From positions 1-24,108 of the forward strand of contig JBBSBR010000015.1 of NCBI GenBank assembly GCA_038251135.1: a stretch of 24,108 nucleotides of DNA, given 5' to 3'. The translations under genes and the position numbers were made by a program. Source of the DNA: JBBSBR01 sp038251135. Its GTDB lineage: Bacteria > Patescibacteriota > Saccharimonadia > UBA4664. A model generated the notes under the pieces. The model ran no database searches, had not been told where the DNA came from, and saw only the letters and a program-made list of their open reading frames with translations. Shown here piece after piece: positions 7,174 to 14,070 of this stretch (within the stretch, counting starts at the first letter, position 1; every line of letters starts with the position of its first letter).

Positions 7174-8097
7174 CTATTTGCCTTTTTGGCTGATTCCATC
7201 GAACTTTCGTTTGTACCCGACCGGTGGTTTTCGGCGTCGAACGATGAAACGGCGGACTGCCAGAATCGCGCCGAACATCACCAGTATTAGTATCCCCAAA
7301 GCGTACCATCCCGTGCAGACAATCGCCCAACGCGTGACGACCTGACCGGTAGCGCTATCTCTGAGACTTAACGGCAAGATGCCGATATACGAACCAGTAC
7401 GACGAACTTCAAACTCCCGCTCGCTCTGCGGCAGTACATACGGTCCGGTCAGGGCTACGTTACGCCCCCAGAAGAGTACCTTGGTCGACAAGTCGGGTGC
7501 AAAGGCGGCTGCCGTCGTATTGCGATCGGTATTGCGATAGCGCGCGGTACCCCTCAGACCGTCGCCAAACTGGAACAGCGGCAGACTAAACTTAGTGATT
7601 GCACCGACATGCTCACCGGTACCGTTCTCGAGCAGCAGCAGAGTGCCGACTTTGGCGCTTTCGGCTATGTATGAAGTTGCGCTGCTCTGAGGAGGAGGAA
7701 CGGTACGGAAGAAAATTGCCGCGTACACCCCGCCTTTCGGCAGCAAGGACGGATCAACCCGAAACGCCACCCGTATCGACTCTCGCGGTCCGAGTACGAA
7801 TGTCGGCAGGTCGACACCGATCGCTGCACTTAATGTCGCATCGTCAAAAAATTCCAAATCCCCCGCCAAGTTAGCCTGACGAAAACCCTGTACCTCGGAT
7901 TGCAGTTGCACGGACGTGTCGCTGGGGTTTGAAACGTCGACGAAACCGTTCCGGACAGCCGTGCCGGATATTACCTCTTCGTACCTTTGAGGAGACACCT
8001 GTAGACTGGCCTCGGCGTGGGCCGGTACCGCCTGAATATATCCAATAAATACTATAGCTAAGCCATAAACGGCCACCAGCGCGCGACGATTGTTCAT
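7174..8097 (-). CDS. DUF916/WxLIP-like surface protein with C-terminal membrane anchor
   Basis: 307 aa. A signal peptide (about 1-28, ending AHA) is followed by two beta-sandwich modules. The first opens SLQVSPQRYEEVISGTAV and contains VDVSNPSDTSVQLQ and LGPRESIRVAFRV...LPKGGVYAAIFFRT. This layout is typical of DUF916 (WxL-interacting protein, peptidoglycan-binding part) and of chaperone-like Ig folds. One transmembrane helix (about 263-285) precedes a very basic cytoplasmic tail (RRFIVRRRKPPVGYKRK). The start overlaps the stop of the LamG gene by four bases (ATGA), which indicates coupled translation. It probably sits on the outer face of the cytoplasmic membrane and holds other surface proteins. 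Family assignment is from the layout, not a database search. Confidence 0.8.
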   Translation of the reverse strand: MNNRRALVAVYGLAIVFIGYIQAVPAHAEASLQVSPQRYEEVISGTAVRNGFVDVSNPSDTSVQLQSEVQGFRQANLAGDLEFFDDATLSAAIGVDLPTFVLGPRESIRVAFRVDPSLLPKGGVYAAIFFRTVPPPQSSATSYIAESAKVGTLLLLENGTGEHVGAITKFSLPLFQFGDGLRGTARYRNTDRNTTAAAFAPDLSTKVLFWGRNVALTGPYVLPQSEREFEVRRTGSYIGILPLSLRDSATGQVVTRWAIVCTGWYALGILILVMFGAILAVRRFIVRRRKPPVGYKRKFDGISQKGK

Positions 8098-9440
8098 GGC
8101 TTATCGGTCACCGTATAGATCACGGTGGTTTGATAAGTACCGGATTTCTGCGACGGCAGGGTATCGGCCCTGAATTGCAGGGTAGTCTTCTCCGGTAGTC
8201 CGGCCGTATAGCCGACCCGCGAGTGATAAACCGTGTCCACTGCCGGCAAAGCTGCGTAATTAAACGGCCCCGTGCCCCACTTGGACTCCAGCTGCGTCGC
8301 GCTGATAACGCTGAATCCCAGCCCTTTGGTCACCCCCTCGGTCCAGGCCGTCGGCGAAGCGATGGTGCCCGCTATCGAAGGGATGGTCGTGACACCGTCG
8401 ACGGTGTGCGTGAGCAGCTGCGGAGCCTGAATGAACAAATCGTATCCGGCCGTATCGGTCCGCACGATCGCATCGACATTGTACGATTGCGATGTCCCGG
8501 GGGTTACGTTGGGCAAAGTGTGGGCAAAGCGAAGACCGCTTAGGCCGGCAGAGTACTCATTGGCGATTTCGGCCGCGGTCAACGTCCGCCCATAGATACG
8601 TACTTCGTCGAGCGAGCCCTTGAAGTAGTTGGTCAAATCGTCTCTGGCGCCAAGTTTCATCGCGTTGGCGTTCGAGGATGTAATGCCGACCGCTCCCGTG
8701 CCTTGGGCTACGCCGTTAATATACAGGGTAACGGTACCGCCACCCTTAGTGGCTGCCACATGGACCCACGAACCGGTCGGAACGGCAACGGAACTGGTAA
8801 TGGTCCTCTGGGCCGTATCGAAGCCTACAAACTGCAGATACCCGGTTGAAGCTTGGGTCCGGAGCTCATAGGTGCCATTGGCAGCGCCGGATCCGGAAAC
8901 CTTGGATATGATGGTATTGGTATTGGCATAGTCGGTCAGATTGACCCATGCCTCAAGCGTAACGGTGTCTGAGAGATTCAGACTGGACGATGACGGCACG
9001 TCGACATACTGGTTCGATCCGTTGAAACTTAAGGCCTGCCCGATCTTGCCCGCCACCCAGTTGGGAGAATTATTCAGCGATCCGCGGTTCTCATTGGTAC
9101 TTACATCGTAGGCTTGAATGCCGGTACCCGTATCGAGCGGATAATAAGCGGATATCCCATACGGCAAGACTGAGAGCGAAACCGAGTGGGCAAGCTGACT
9201 GACGTAGCCCTGGGTCAGCTTATAGCTCCCGCTCGACCCCGCTCCAACGGCCGCCTCGCCGCCCGAATCGGTTAGTTTGTATGACGCCGAACTGCCGACT
9301 CCACCGACCGAGTTGGTGACGTTCGGATCAAGGCGAAAGTGCGAGCTCTGCAGCAGATTAGCAAACGCGGTTGCCGGTAATAACAAACCGGAAACCAGCA
9401 ACAAACCGCGAATTGTCGTTAACCACCTAACCATTACCAT
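8094..9440 (-). CDS. Secreted LamG-domain (concanavalin A-like) surface protein
   Basis: 448 aa. A signal peptide (about 1-28, cleavage near AFA) leads to an N-terminal module with two SYKLTxxG repeats (SASYKLTDSGGEA, SGSYKLTQGYVSQL). A LamG-like jelly roll follows at about 95-300: AYYPLDTGTG...AYDVSTNENRG, LSFNGSNQYVDVP, VTLEAWVNLTD, GSWVHVAATK, VTLYINGVAQGTG and KGSLDEVRIYGRTLTAAEI. These are the usual landmarks of LamG carbohydrate- or protein-binding domains. The final module ends TYQTTVIYTVTDKP, similar to the last strand of the three paralogs further upstream but with no Cys. No cysteine occurs in the whole protein. It has no membrane anchor at its C-terminus, so it must be held by a partner or released. 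It lies between two DUF916-like genes. Confidence 0.85.
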   Translation of the reverse strand: MVMVRWLTTIRGLLLVSGLLLPATAFANLLQSSHFRLDPNVTNSVGGVGSSASYKLTDSGGEAAVGAGSSGSYKLTQGYVSQLAHSVSLSVLPYGISAYYPLDTGTGIQAYDVSTNENRGSLNNSPNWVAGKIGQALSFNGSNQYVDVPSSSSLNLSDTVTLEAWVNLTDYANTNTIISKVSGSGAANGTYELRTQASTGYLQFVGFDTAQRTITSSVAVPTGSWVHVAATKGGGTVTLYINGVAQGTGAVGITSSNANAMKLGARDDLTNYFKGSLDEVRIYGRTLTAAEIANEYSAGLSGLRFAHTLPNVTPGTSQSYNVDAIVRTDTAGYDLFIQAPQLLTHTVDGVTTIPSIAGTIASPTAWTEGVTKGLGFSVISATQLESKWGTGPFNYAALPAVDTVYHSRVGYTAGLPEKTTLQFRADTLPSQKSGTYQTTVIYTVTDKP

Positions 9441-9467
9441 GATTATGCCAGATTGAGAGCGCCGGGG

Positions 9468-10415
9468 CTACTCTTTGCCGGAAAGTATTCGAACGGCACG
9501 GGCAATCCGCTCGCGGCCTTTCCAGAAGATAAAGAACAGAGCTGCCAGTACGATTATCAATCCGGCCAGGAGCTTGTACGGGATGACGGTAAAGGTCGTT
9601 TTGGCGGTGAGCGTCTGAATTGTGCCGTTCTGCACGGTCAGAGACGCGGTGTAATATCCGAACAGCAATTTCTTCTTGAGCTCCGCATCGAATTTTCGGA
9701 TGGCGCCCGGTATCACATTCTTCTCATCGAGGGTAATTTTGCCGGCCGTGAACCCAAACATATCCTTTACTATAATGGTGTTTGTGGGTCGCTCATGAAC
9801 GGTGCCGAGGTTCTTGATGCGGGCAGTAAAGTCGATCGGACCATACTCATAAAACGAATGTCCGGAAGTGAAGCTGGCGATGGCAAGCTGCTCATTGGTG
9901 GCGCCGTTGATACGCAGGAATACCAGCGCGGCCAGCTCCTGCTTGACACTGGCACCGCTCTGACCGGTTGGCAATTTGGCAGCCACGGTATTGAAGGTGA
10001 TCGAGCCGTAACGTCCGCCCGGTTCGGCATTCTTTGGCACGTTCAGGGTGAAGGTAACCTCTTTGGTCGCACGGGGAGGTACGTCGATGAGCGATTGATC
10101 GATGGTAAAGAAAGGCGATAAGGAATAGGCCGGATCCCCGCCGTCGACCAGCTCAACTTGGCCTTCCTCGCCTTTGGCGACAAAGTTTGTCTTGCCGACC
10201 TGGAGGGTTATCTGGGTATCGGTGAGGTTGGTTACCTTGATCTTTCCAGTCACACCGTTGCCGGGATCGACACTGAGATTGGTCACTGGGGGCGATATCT
10301 GGTAACCGAGATTATCAGCAGCGTTGGCGGGTGCCGATACCACAACGACCGCTCCTGCTGCTACGACTATGGCCGAGGCCAGAAGGGTGCGTAGGGTGCG
10401 GGTAGCGGTCGTCAT
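9468..10415 (-). CDS. DUF916/WxLIP-like surface protein with C-terminal membrane anchor
   Basis: 315 aa with a signal peptide (about 1-33, cleavage at APANA). The first module, ISPPVTNLSVDPGNGVTGKIKVTNLTDTQ...VPPRATKEVTFTLNVPKNAEPGGRYGSITFNT, has the DUF916/WxLIP pattern. A second beta module follows (about 190-275), then one transmembrane helix (about 280-299) and a basic tail (KGRERIARAVRILSGKE). It has the same architecture as the protein encoded at 7174-8097, though the sequences are well diverged. It starts 20 nt after the stop of the upstream paralog and is followed 27 nt later by the LamG gene, so these genes are probably one transcript. No strong ribosome binding site is seen before the ATG. 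Confidence 0.8.
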   Translation of the reverse strand: MTTATRTLRTLLASAIVVAAGAVVVVSAPANAADNLGYQISPPVTNLSVDPGNGVTGKIKVTNLTDTQITLQVGKTNFVAKGEEGQVELVDGGDPAYSLSPFFTIDQSLIDVPPRATKEVTFTLNVPKNAEPGGRYGSITFNTVAAKLPTGQSGASVKQELAALVFLRINGATNEQLAIASFTSGHSFYEYGPIDFTARIKNLGTVHERPTNTIIVKDMFGFTAGKITLDEKNVIPGAIRKFDAELKKKLLFGYYTASLTVQNGTIQTLTAKTTFTVIPYKLLAGLIIVLAALFFIFWKGRERIARAVRILSGKE

Positions 10416-10435
10416 AATGTTCTATAGCTTAACGC

Positions 10436-11551
10436 TTAGTAGAGCGGGGTGCAAGTGTAAACCACGGTCGTCAGGTAGGTACCAGGGTGGGTCGTGAGCG
10501 AAATGCCAACCTGATGGGCAACCTGATAGGTCGTCGCGGTTACTCCGGCCGGCTCGTAAGCCAGCTCGGCGTTGGCAGTGGTCATAGCGGCGAACTTAGC
10601 CCCTGGGTTGGTAAAGCGGTCGGCAGTGCCCGTCCCAAGCGTTGCATCGCTGGTAGAGTAACCGTAAGCCTCGGTCCCTGGAGCACTGAAGGTGGTTGGA
10701 GCGGCGTTGGTTCCGGTCCAGTTGGCCAGCGTCTGGCCCAACCCGTTGGTCGGTGCGCTGTCGTAGCGGGTATAGATGGTATAGCCCCCGGTCGAGTTAG
10801 TGGCTGCGGTTAGCGCCTGGCAGACCACACCGTTGGAAACGGCCGTCACGGTACCGAAGGGAATCGTGGTAGCGGTTGAAGCCTGCGTGGTCGTGGTACC
10901 GTCGCAGGATGTCGCGGCAAGCACGGCGTTGACGGAGAAGCTGAGCGTGTTGTCGACGGTCAGTGAAAGGGTCGATCCGTTGGTGTTGATGTACTCGACC
11001 TTGGCATTGTCGACCGGGCTCGATGCACAGTCGGTGTTGCCGTAGGTGTTGAGCGTATAGTAGTAAGCGATGTCGGCCACAGTGGAATTTGTGATACCGG
11101 CCAGCACAAACGTAGCACCGGTAGTAGTACTGGGCGTAATACCGGTAGAATTCACATAAGTAACGGTATTGACCGTCGGCGTTACAGCCCAGCCGGTGGA
11201 GGTGCTATTGACCAGCGTCGAGCTGGCGGCCGTTACGGTCGCCGAGGCGGCGCTAAAGCCGGTCGGAGTAACTACCGATGCCGCGGCACTCGAAAAGGTC
11301 ACCTTAATACACTTAATCAGCTGGCTCGTGACCGTGGACCCGGTAAACGTGTAGTTCACGCTGGTAACGCCGGGACGCGGATCGCTCTGGGCAACCGAGG
11401 CCGCCGAGAGAGTCGCGGCGTTGGCTAGGCCGGCATTCATAGTCACGCCAATCAAGGCCACTAGGATAGCCGTTAATTTTGCTAACTTCGCTTTTGCGTC
11501 ATTCGGAAACCTTACTCCTAAGGCCTCCAACGCTCGTTTGGTGCGTTTCAC
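10436..11551 (-). CDS. Secreted surface protein, paralog 1 of 3 (five-Cys family)
   Basis: About 371 aa with a signal peptide ending GLANA|AT. The mature part begins TLSAASVAQSDPRP. An N-terminal module contains IKCIKVTF and NTDCASSPVD. A more conserved C-terminal module contains LSLTVDNTLSFSVNAV, CDGTTTTQASTATTIPFGTV, VVCQ, GTEAYGYSTSDATLGTGTADRF, ELAYEPAGV and the final YTCTPLY. There are five cysteines, all kept in the two paralogs. No membrane anchor or LPXTG is present. GTG at 11551 is preferred because GGAG lies 9 nt upstream; a GTG at 11566 is the longer alternative. The closing strand resembles those at the ends of WxL-type domains, but no WxL signature is visible, so function is unknown. 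Confidence 0.8.
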   Translation of the reverse strand: MKRTKRALEALGVRFPNDAKAKLAKLTAILVALIGVTMNAGLANAATLSAASVAQSDPRPGVTSVNYTFTGSTVTSQLIKCIKVTFSSAAASVVTPTGFSAASATVTAASSTLVNSTSTGWAVTPTVNTVTYVNSTGITPSTTTGATFVLAGITNSTVADIAYYYTLNTYGNTDCASSPVDNAKVEYINTNGSTLSLTVDNTLSFSVNAVLAATSCDGTTTTQASTATTIPFGTVTAVSNGVVCQALTAATNSTGGYTIYTRYDSAPTNGLGQTLANWTGTNAAPTTFSAPGTEAYGYSTSDATLGTGTADRFTNPGAKFAAMTTANAELAYEPAGVTATTYQVAHQVGISLTTHPGTYLTTVVYTCTPLY

Positions 11552-11589
11552 TCGTTTATTCTCCACAACATTTTAATGAGATCTCTTTA

Positions 11590-11618
11590 ACGATAACGGT
11601 TACGTTTATGGTTGTCAA
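11590..11618 (-). promoter_or_regulatory. Promoter of paralog 1
   Basis: On the minus strand, perfect TTGACA (11613-11618), a 17-nt spacer and TATCGT (11590-11595), with a start near 11583. The sequence before the -35 box (AACCATAAGTAGT) closely matches that before the paralog 2 promoter. The 8-nt palindrome GAGATCTC at 11578-11585 overlaps the predicted start. Confidence 0.6.
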
Positions 11619-11657
11619 ACTACTTATGGTTGTAAATGCCACTACGACTGAAATCTG

Positions 11658-12767
11658 CTAATAAACCGGCGTACATGTATAAATAATTGTCGTTGAATAA
11701 TTACCAGCTGCGGTTATGGAACTCACCCCAACCTGATGTCCGATGCGATAGGTTTGTGCGGTTACCCCGCTTGGTTCAAACGCCACCTCGGAATTGACGG
11801 TAGTAGCAGCGGCCCATTTCTGGCCGCCATTAGTAAAGCGGCTAGCCGTTCCCGTACCCAACGTGGCATCGTCGGTCGTATAGCCGTAGGCTTCGGTTCC
11901 GGCGGCGCTGAAGGGCGTCGGGCTGGCATTGCTTCCCGTCTGGTCGGCGATGAACCCCCCAACGCCGTTGGCCGGCTTACCGGTATAGCGCAGCGAGATC
12001 GTGTAGCCTCCGGTGCTATTCGTAGCGGCCGAAAGATCTTGACACACAACGCCGTTGACCGCCGACGTTACCGTTCCAAAAGGCAACGTTGTCGCAGTCG
12101 ATGCCTGCGTTGTAGTTGTGCCATCGCAGATTGCCGCGCTGCCGACGCTATTGACAGTAAAACTTAAGGACTGGTCGACTGTCAGCGACAATTGTGATCC
12201 GCTCGTTATAATAAACCCGATAGTCGTATTATCCACCGGACTAGTGACGCAGTCCGCGTTACCGTAGGTACTGATTCGTAGCCAATAGGTGGTGTCGGCG
12301 AGGGAGGAATTGGTAAACCCGGCCAGGTCCCAAGTTTTGGTGCCCGATGGCGCCTCACTCGATCCGCTGTTTATAAACGTGACGGTACCGTCCGGATCCG
12401 AACCGCCCCGAGTCCATCCGACGGTCGAAGCCAGGAGGGTCTGACTGCCGGCGATTGTGATACCCGAGGCCGTGGCCATCCCGGTTGGTTTTGTCGTGCC
12501 GGCAGGAGTTGTCGCGAAGACTTCCTTGACGCACTTGATCGTACTGCCACTATAACTACTGGCGGCAGCAGCGTAGGTGACGCCCGTCTGGCTCGGTCGC
12601 GAGTCGCTCAACGAAACCGAAGCTACCGTTAGCGTCGCAGCTCGGGTAATATCCGGAACAAGCAGCCCCGAAAGCACAAATAAACTAAATATCGTACGCA
12701 ACCAACGTCCGGAGAAACCCTGCACGGGAAGTCCCAAGGCCTGGGCTGCGCGTAAAACGCGCTGCAT
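11658..12767 (-). CDS. Secreted surface protein, paralog 2 of 3 (five-Cys family)
   Basis: 369 aa from ATG at 12767. A longer reading from TTG at 12794 would begin only a few bases after the predicted transcription start and has no ribosome site, whereas GGAG lies 11 nt before the ATG. The signal peptide ends near DITRA|AT. The protein aligns throughout with paralogs 1 and 3: IKCVKEVF, ADCVTSPVD, CDGTTTTQASTATTLPFGTV, VVCQ, GTEAYGYTTDDATLGTGTASRF, VAFEPSGV, and the end YTCTPVY. All five mature cysteines are conserved. There is no anchor. Expected to be on or released from the surface; ligand unknown. Confidence 0.8.
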   Translation of the reverse strand: MQRVLRAAQALGLPVQGFSGRWLRTIFSLFVLSGLLVPDITRAATLTVASVSLSDSRPSQTGVTYAAAASSYSGSTIKCVKEVFATTPAGTTKPTGMATASGITIAGSQTLLASTVGWTRGGSDPDGTVTFINSGSSEAPSGTKTWDLAGFTNSSLADTTYWLRISTYGNADCVTSPVDNTTIGFIITSGSQLSLTVDQSLSFTVNSVGSAAICDGTTTTQASTATTLPFGTVTSAVNGVVCQDLSAATNSTGGYTISLRYTGKPANGVGGFIADQTGSNASPTPFSAAGTEAYGYTTDDATLGTGTASRFTNGGQKWAAATTVNSEVAFEPSGVTAQTYRIGHQVGVSSITAAGNYSTTIIYTCTPVY

Positions 12768-12805
12768 ATAGTAACAAACTCCACTCTTCACCAAGAGTTA
12801 CTAGT

Positions 12806-12834
12806 ATACTAGCAATGATGCTTTACGCTGTCAA
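12806..12834 (-). promoter_or_regulatory. Promoter of paralog 2 with palindrome on the -10 box
   Basis: On the minus strand, perfect TTGACA (12829-12834), a 17-nt spacer ending TGC, and TAGTAT (12806-12811), an extended -10 element. Transcription would start near 12799. The 12-nt palindrome CTAGTATACTAG (12801-12812) covers the -10 box and could be an operator. Confidence 0.65.
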
Positions 12835-12859
12835 ACCGCTTATGTTACTAAAGCTAATC

Positions 12860-13966
12860 TTAATACACAGGAGTACAGGTGTAGACGACGGTCGTCTGGT
12901 AGGTACCGGGCCTAGTCGTAAGCGAGACGCCGACTTCGTGACCGATGCGGTAGGTAGTGAGGTTGACGCCGGCAGGCTCGAAGGCAATCTCGGCGTTCGA
13001 GGTGGTCATGCCGGCCCATAAGTTCGGAATAAACCGTCCGGGAGCTCCCGTCCCCAGAGTGGCATCGTTGGTCGTGTAGCCATATGCCTCGGTACCAGGA
13101 GCCGGGAATGCAGTCGGTGCGGCGTTGGTACCGGTATGGTTGGCAATCGTCTGAGCCAAGGCGTTTTGGGGCTGGCCGGTATATCTAGCATAAATCGTAT
13201 AGCCGTTGGTCGAGTTGGTGGCGGCTGTAAGATCCTGACAAACGACGCTGTTTGTGGCAGCGGTAACTGTGCCAAACGGGATAGTCGTCGCCGTACTTGG
13301 TTGGGTCGTGGTAGCACCGTTGCAGGCTTGCCCGCCCGGCACTGCATTAATCGAGAAGCTTAGAGTTTGGTCAACGGTGAGCGTCAGCGTGGAGCCAGCC
13401 GTCAGGATGAAGAGTACACTGGCGGAGTCCACCGGGCTTGATGCGCAGTCGGTGTTATTGTAGGTGTTAAAGCGCAACCAGAAGCGGGTATCGGCAGTGG
13501 AGGAGTTGGTGATGCCATTGACGACGACTTTGCGCGCGGCAGCAGCCACCGGCGTTTCGCCGGCAGCGTTGGTAAGCGTGAAGGTACCGTTAACCGCCTT
13601 GTTGAAAGTCCAAGCGGCCGGCGTCGGCATGTAGTTTGAGTTCACCGTATCGAACGCCACCCCGCCCCCGGTTGTCACCATGCCGGCCGGAACTGTTGAT
13701 CCGGATGAGCTGTCGGCGAATACTTCCTTGATACATTTAATCGTACCGGGGGCACCCGTAGTGACGCTGGAACCAGTAAACGTATAATTTGAGGAAAATG
13801 ACGGACGGGAATCGCTTAAACCGATGGAACTGGCCGACAGAGTGGCGGCATGAATGCCTGTGAACGGCGCTACCAACAATACTAATACTAATAGCGCAAC
13901 GAGCCGAGGCAGATGCGCGAAACGAAATAATGAAGATGTTTTGTGGGTACGATTTGGTTTTGGCAC
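12860..13966 (-). CDS. Secreted surface protein, paralog 3 of 3 (five-Cys family)
   Basis: 368 aa. The start is GTG at 13966 with no clear ribosome site; no better in-frame start exists before the signal peptide (about 12-39, ending GIHA|AT). The mature protein shares the family landmarks: SxSIGLSDSRPSFSS, IKCIKEVF, TDCASSPVD, ACNGATTTQPSTATTIPFGTV, VVCQ, GTEAYGYTTNDATLGTGAPGRF, IAFEPAGV and final YTCTPVY. All five cysteines are conserved. It is the first of the three tandem paralogs in the direction of transcription, and its 3' end is only 26 nt from the -35 box of paralog 2. Confidence 0.8.
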   Translation of the reverse strand: MPKPNRTHKTSSLFRFAHLPRLVALLVLVLLVAPFTGIHAATLSASSIGLSDSRPSFSSNYTFTGSSVTTGAPGTIKCIKEVFADSSSGSTVPAGMVTTGGGVAFDTVNSNYMPTPAAWTFNKAVNGTFTLTNAAGETPVAAAARKVVVNGITNSSTADTRFWLRFNTYNNTDCASSPVDSASVLFILTAGSTLTLTVDQTLSFSINAVPGGQACNGATTTQPSTATTIPFGTVTAATNSVVCQDLTAATNSTNGYTIYARYTGQPQNALAQTIANHTGTNAAPTAFPAPGTEAYGYTTNDATLGTGAPGRFIPNLWAGMTTSNAEIAFEPAGVNLTTYRIGHEVGVSLTTRPGTYQTTVVYTCTPVY

Positions 13967-13999
13967 GATTGTTATGTGGGTCTTTTTGGAATTTTGTTT

Positions 14000-14015
14000 A
14001 GCTCACGCGTGAGCT
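14000..14015. promoter_or_regulatory. Perfect 16-nt palindrome near the paralog 3 transcription start
   Basis: AGCTCACGCGTGAGCT is its own reverse complement. It occupies about +1 to +16 of the predicted paralog 3 transcript. It could be an operator or a 5' UTR hairpin. It has no T-tract, so a terminator role is unlikely. Confidence 0.45.
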
Positions 14016-14022
14016 TGTATTA

Positions 14023-14051
14023 AGCGTAACCAGTATCGGTATGTCTGTCAA
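14023..14051 (-). promoter_or_regulatory. Putative promoter of paralog 3
   Basis: On the minus strand, perfect TTGACA (14046-14051), a 17-nt spacer and a weak TACGCT (14023-14028). Start would be near 14016. It begins 20 nt past the stop of the 640-aa gene. Confidence 0.45.
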
Positions 14052-14070
14052 GCGATAGCGTGGGGATAAC

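Noticed and set aside
10436..13966. Calling the three paralogs WxL proteins
   Set aside because: The neighbourhood and last strand fit, but no Trp-x-Leu signature pair is visible in the C-terminal module.
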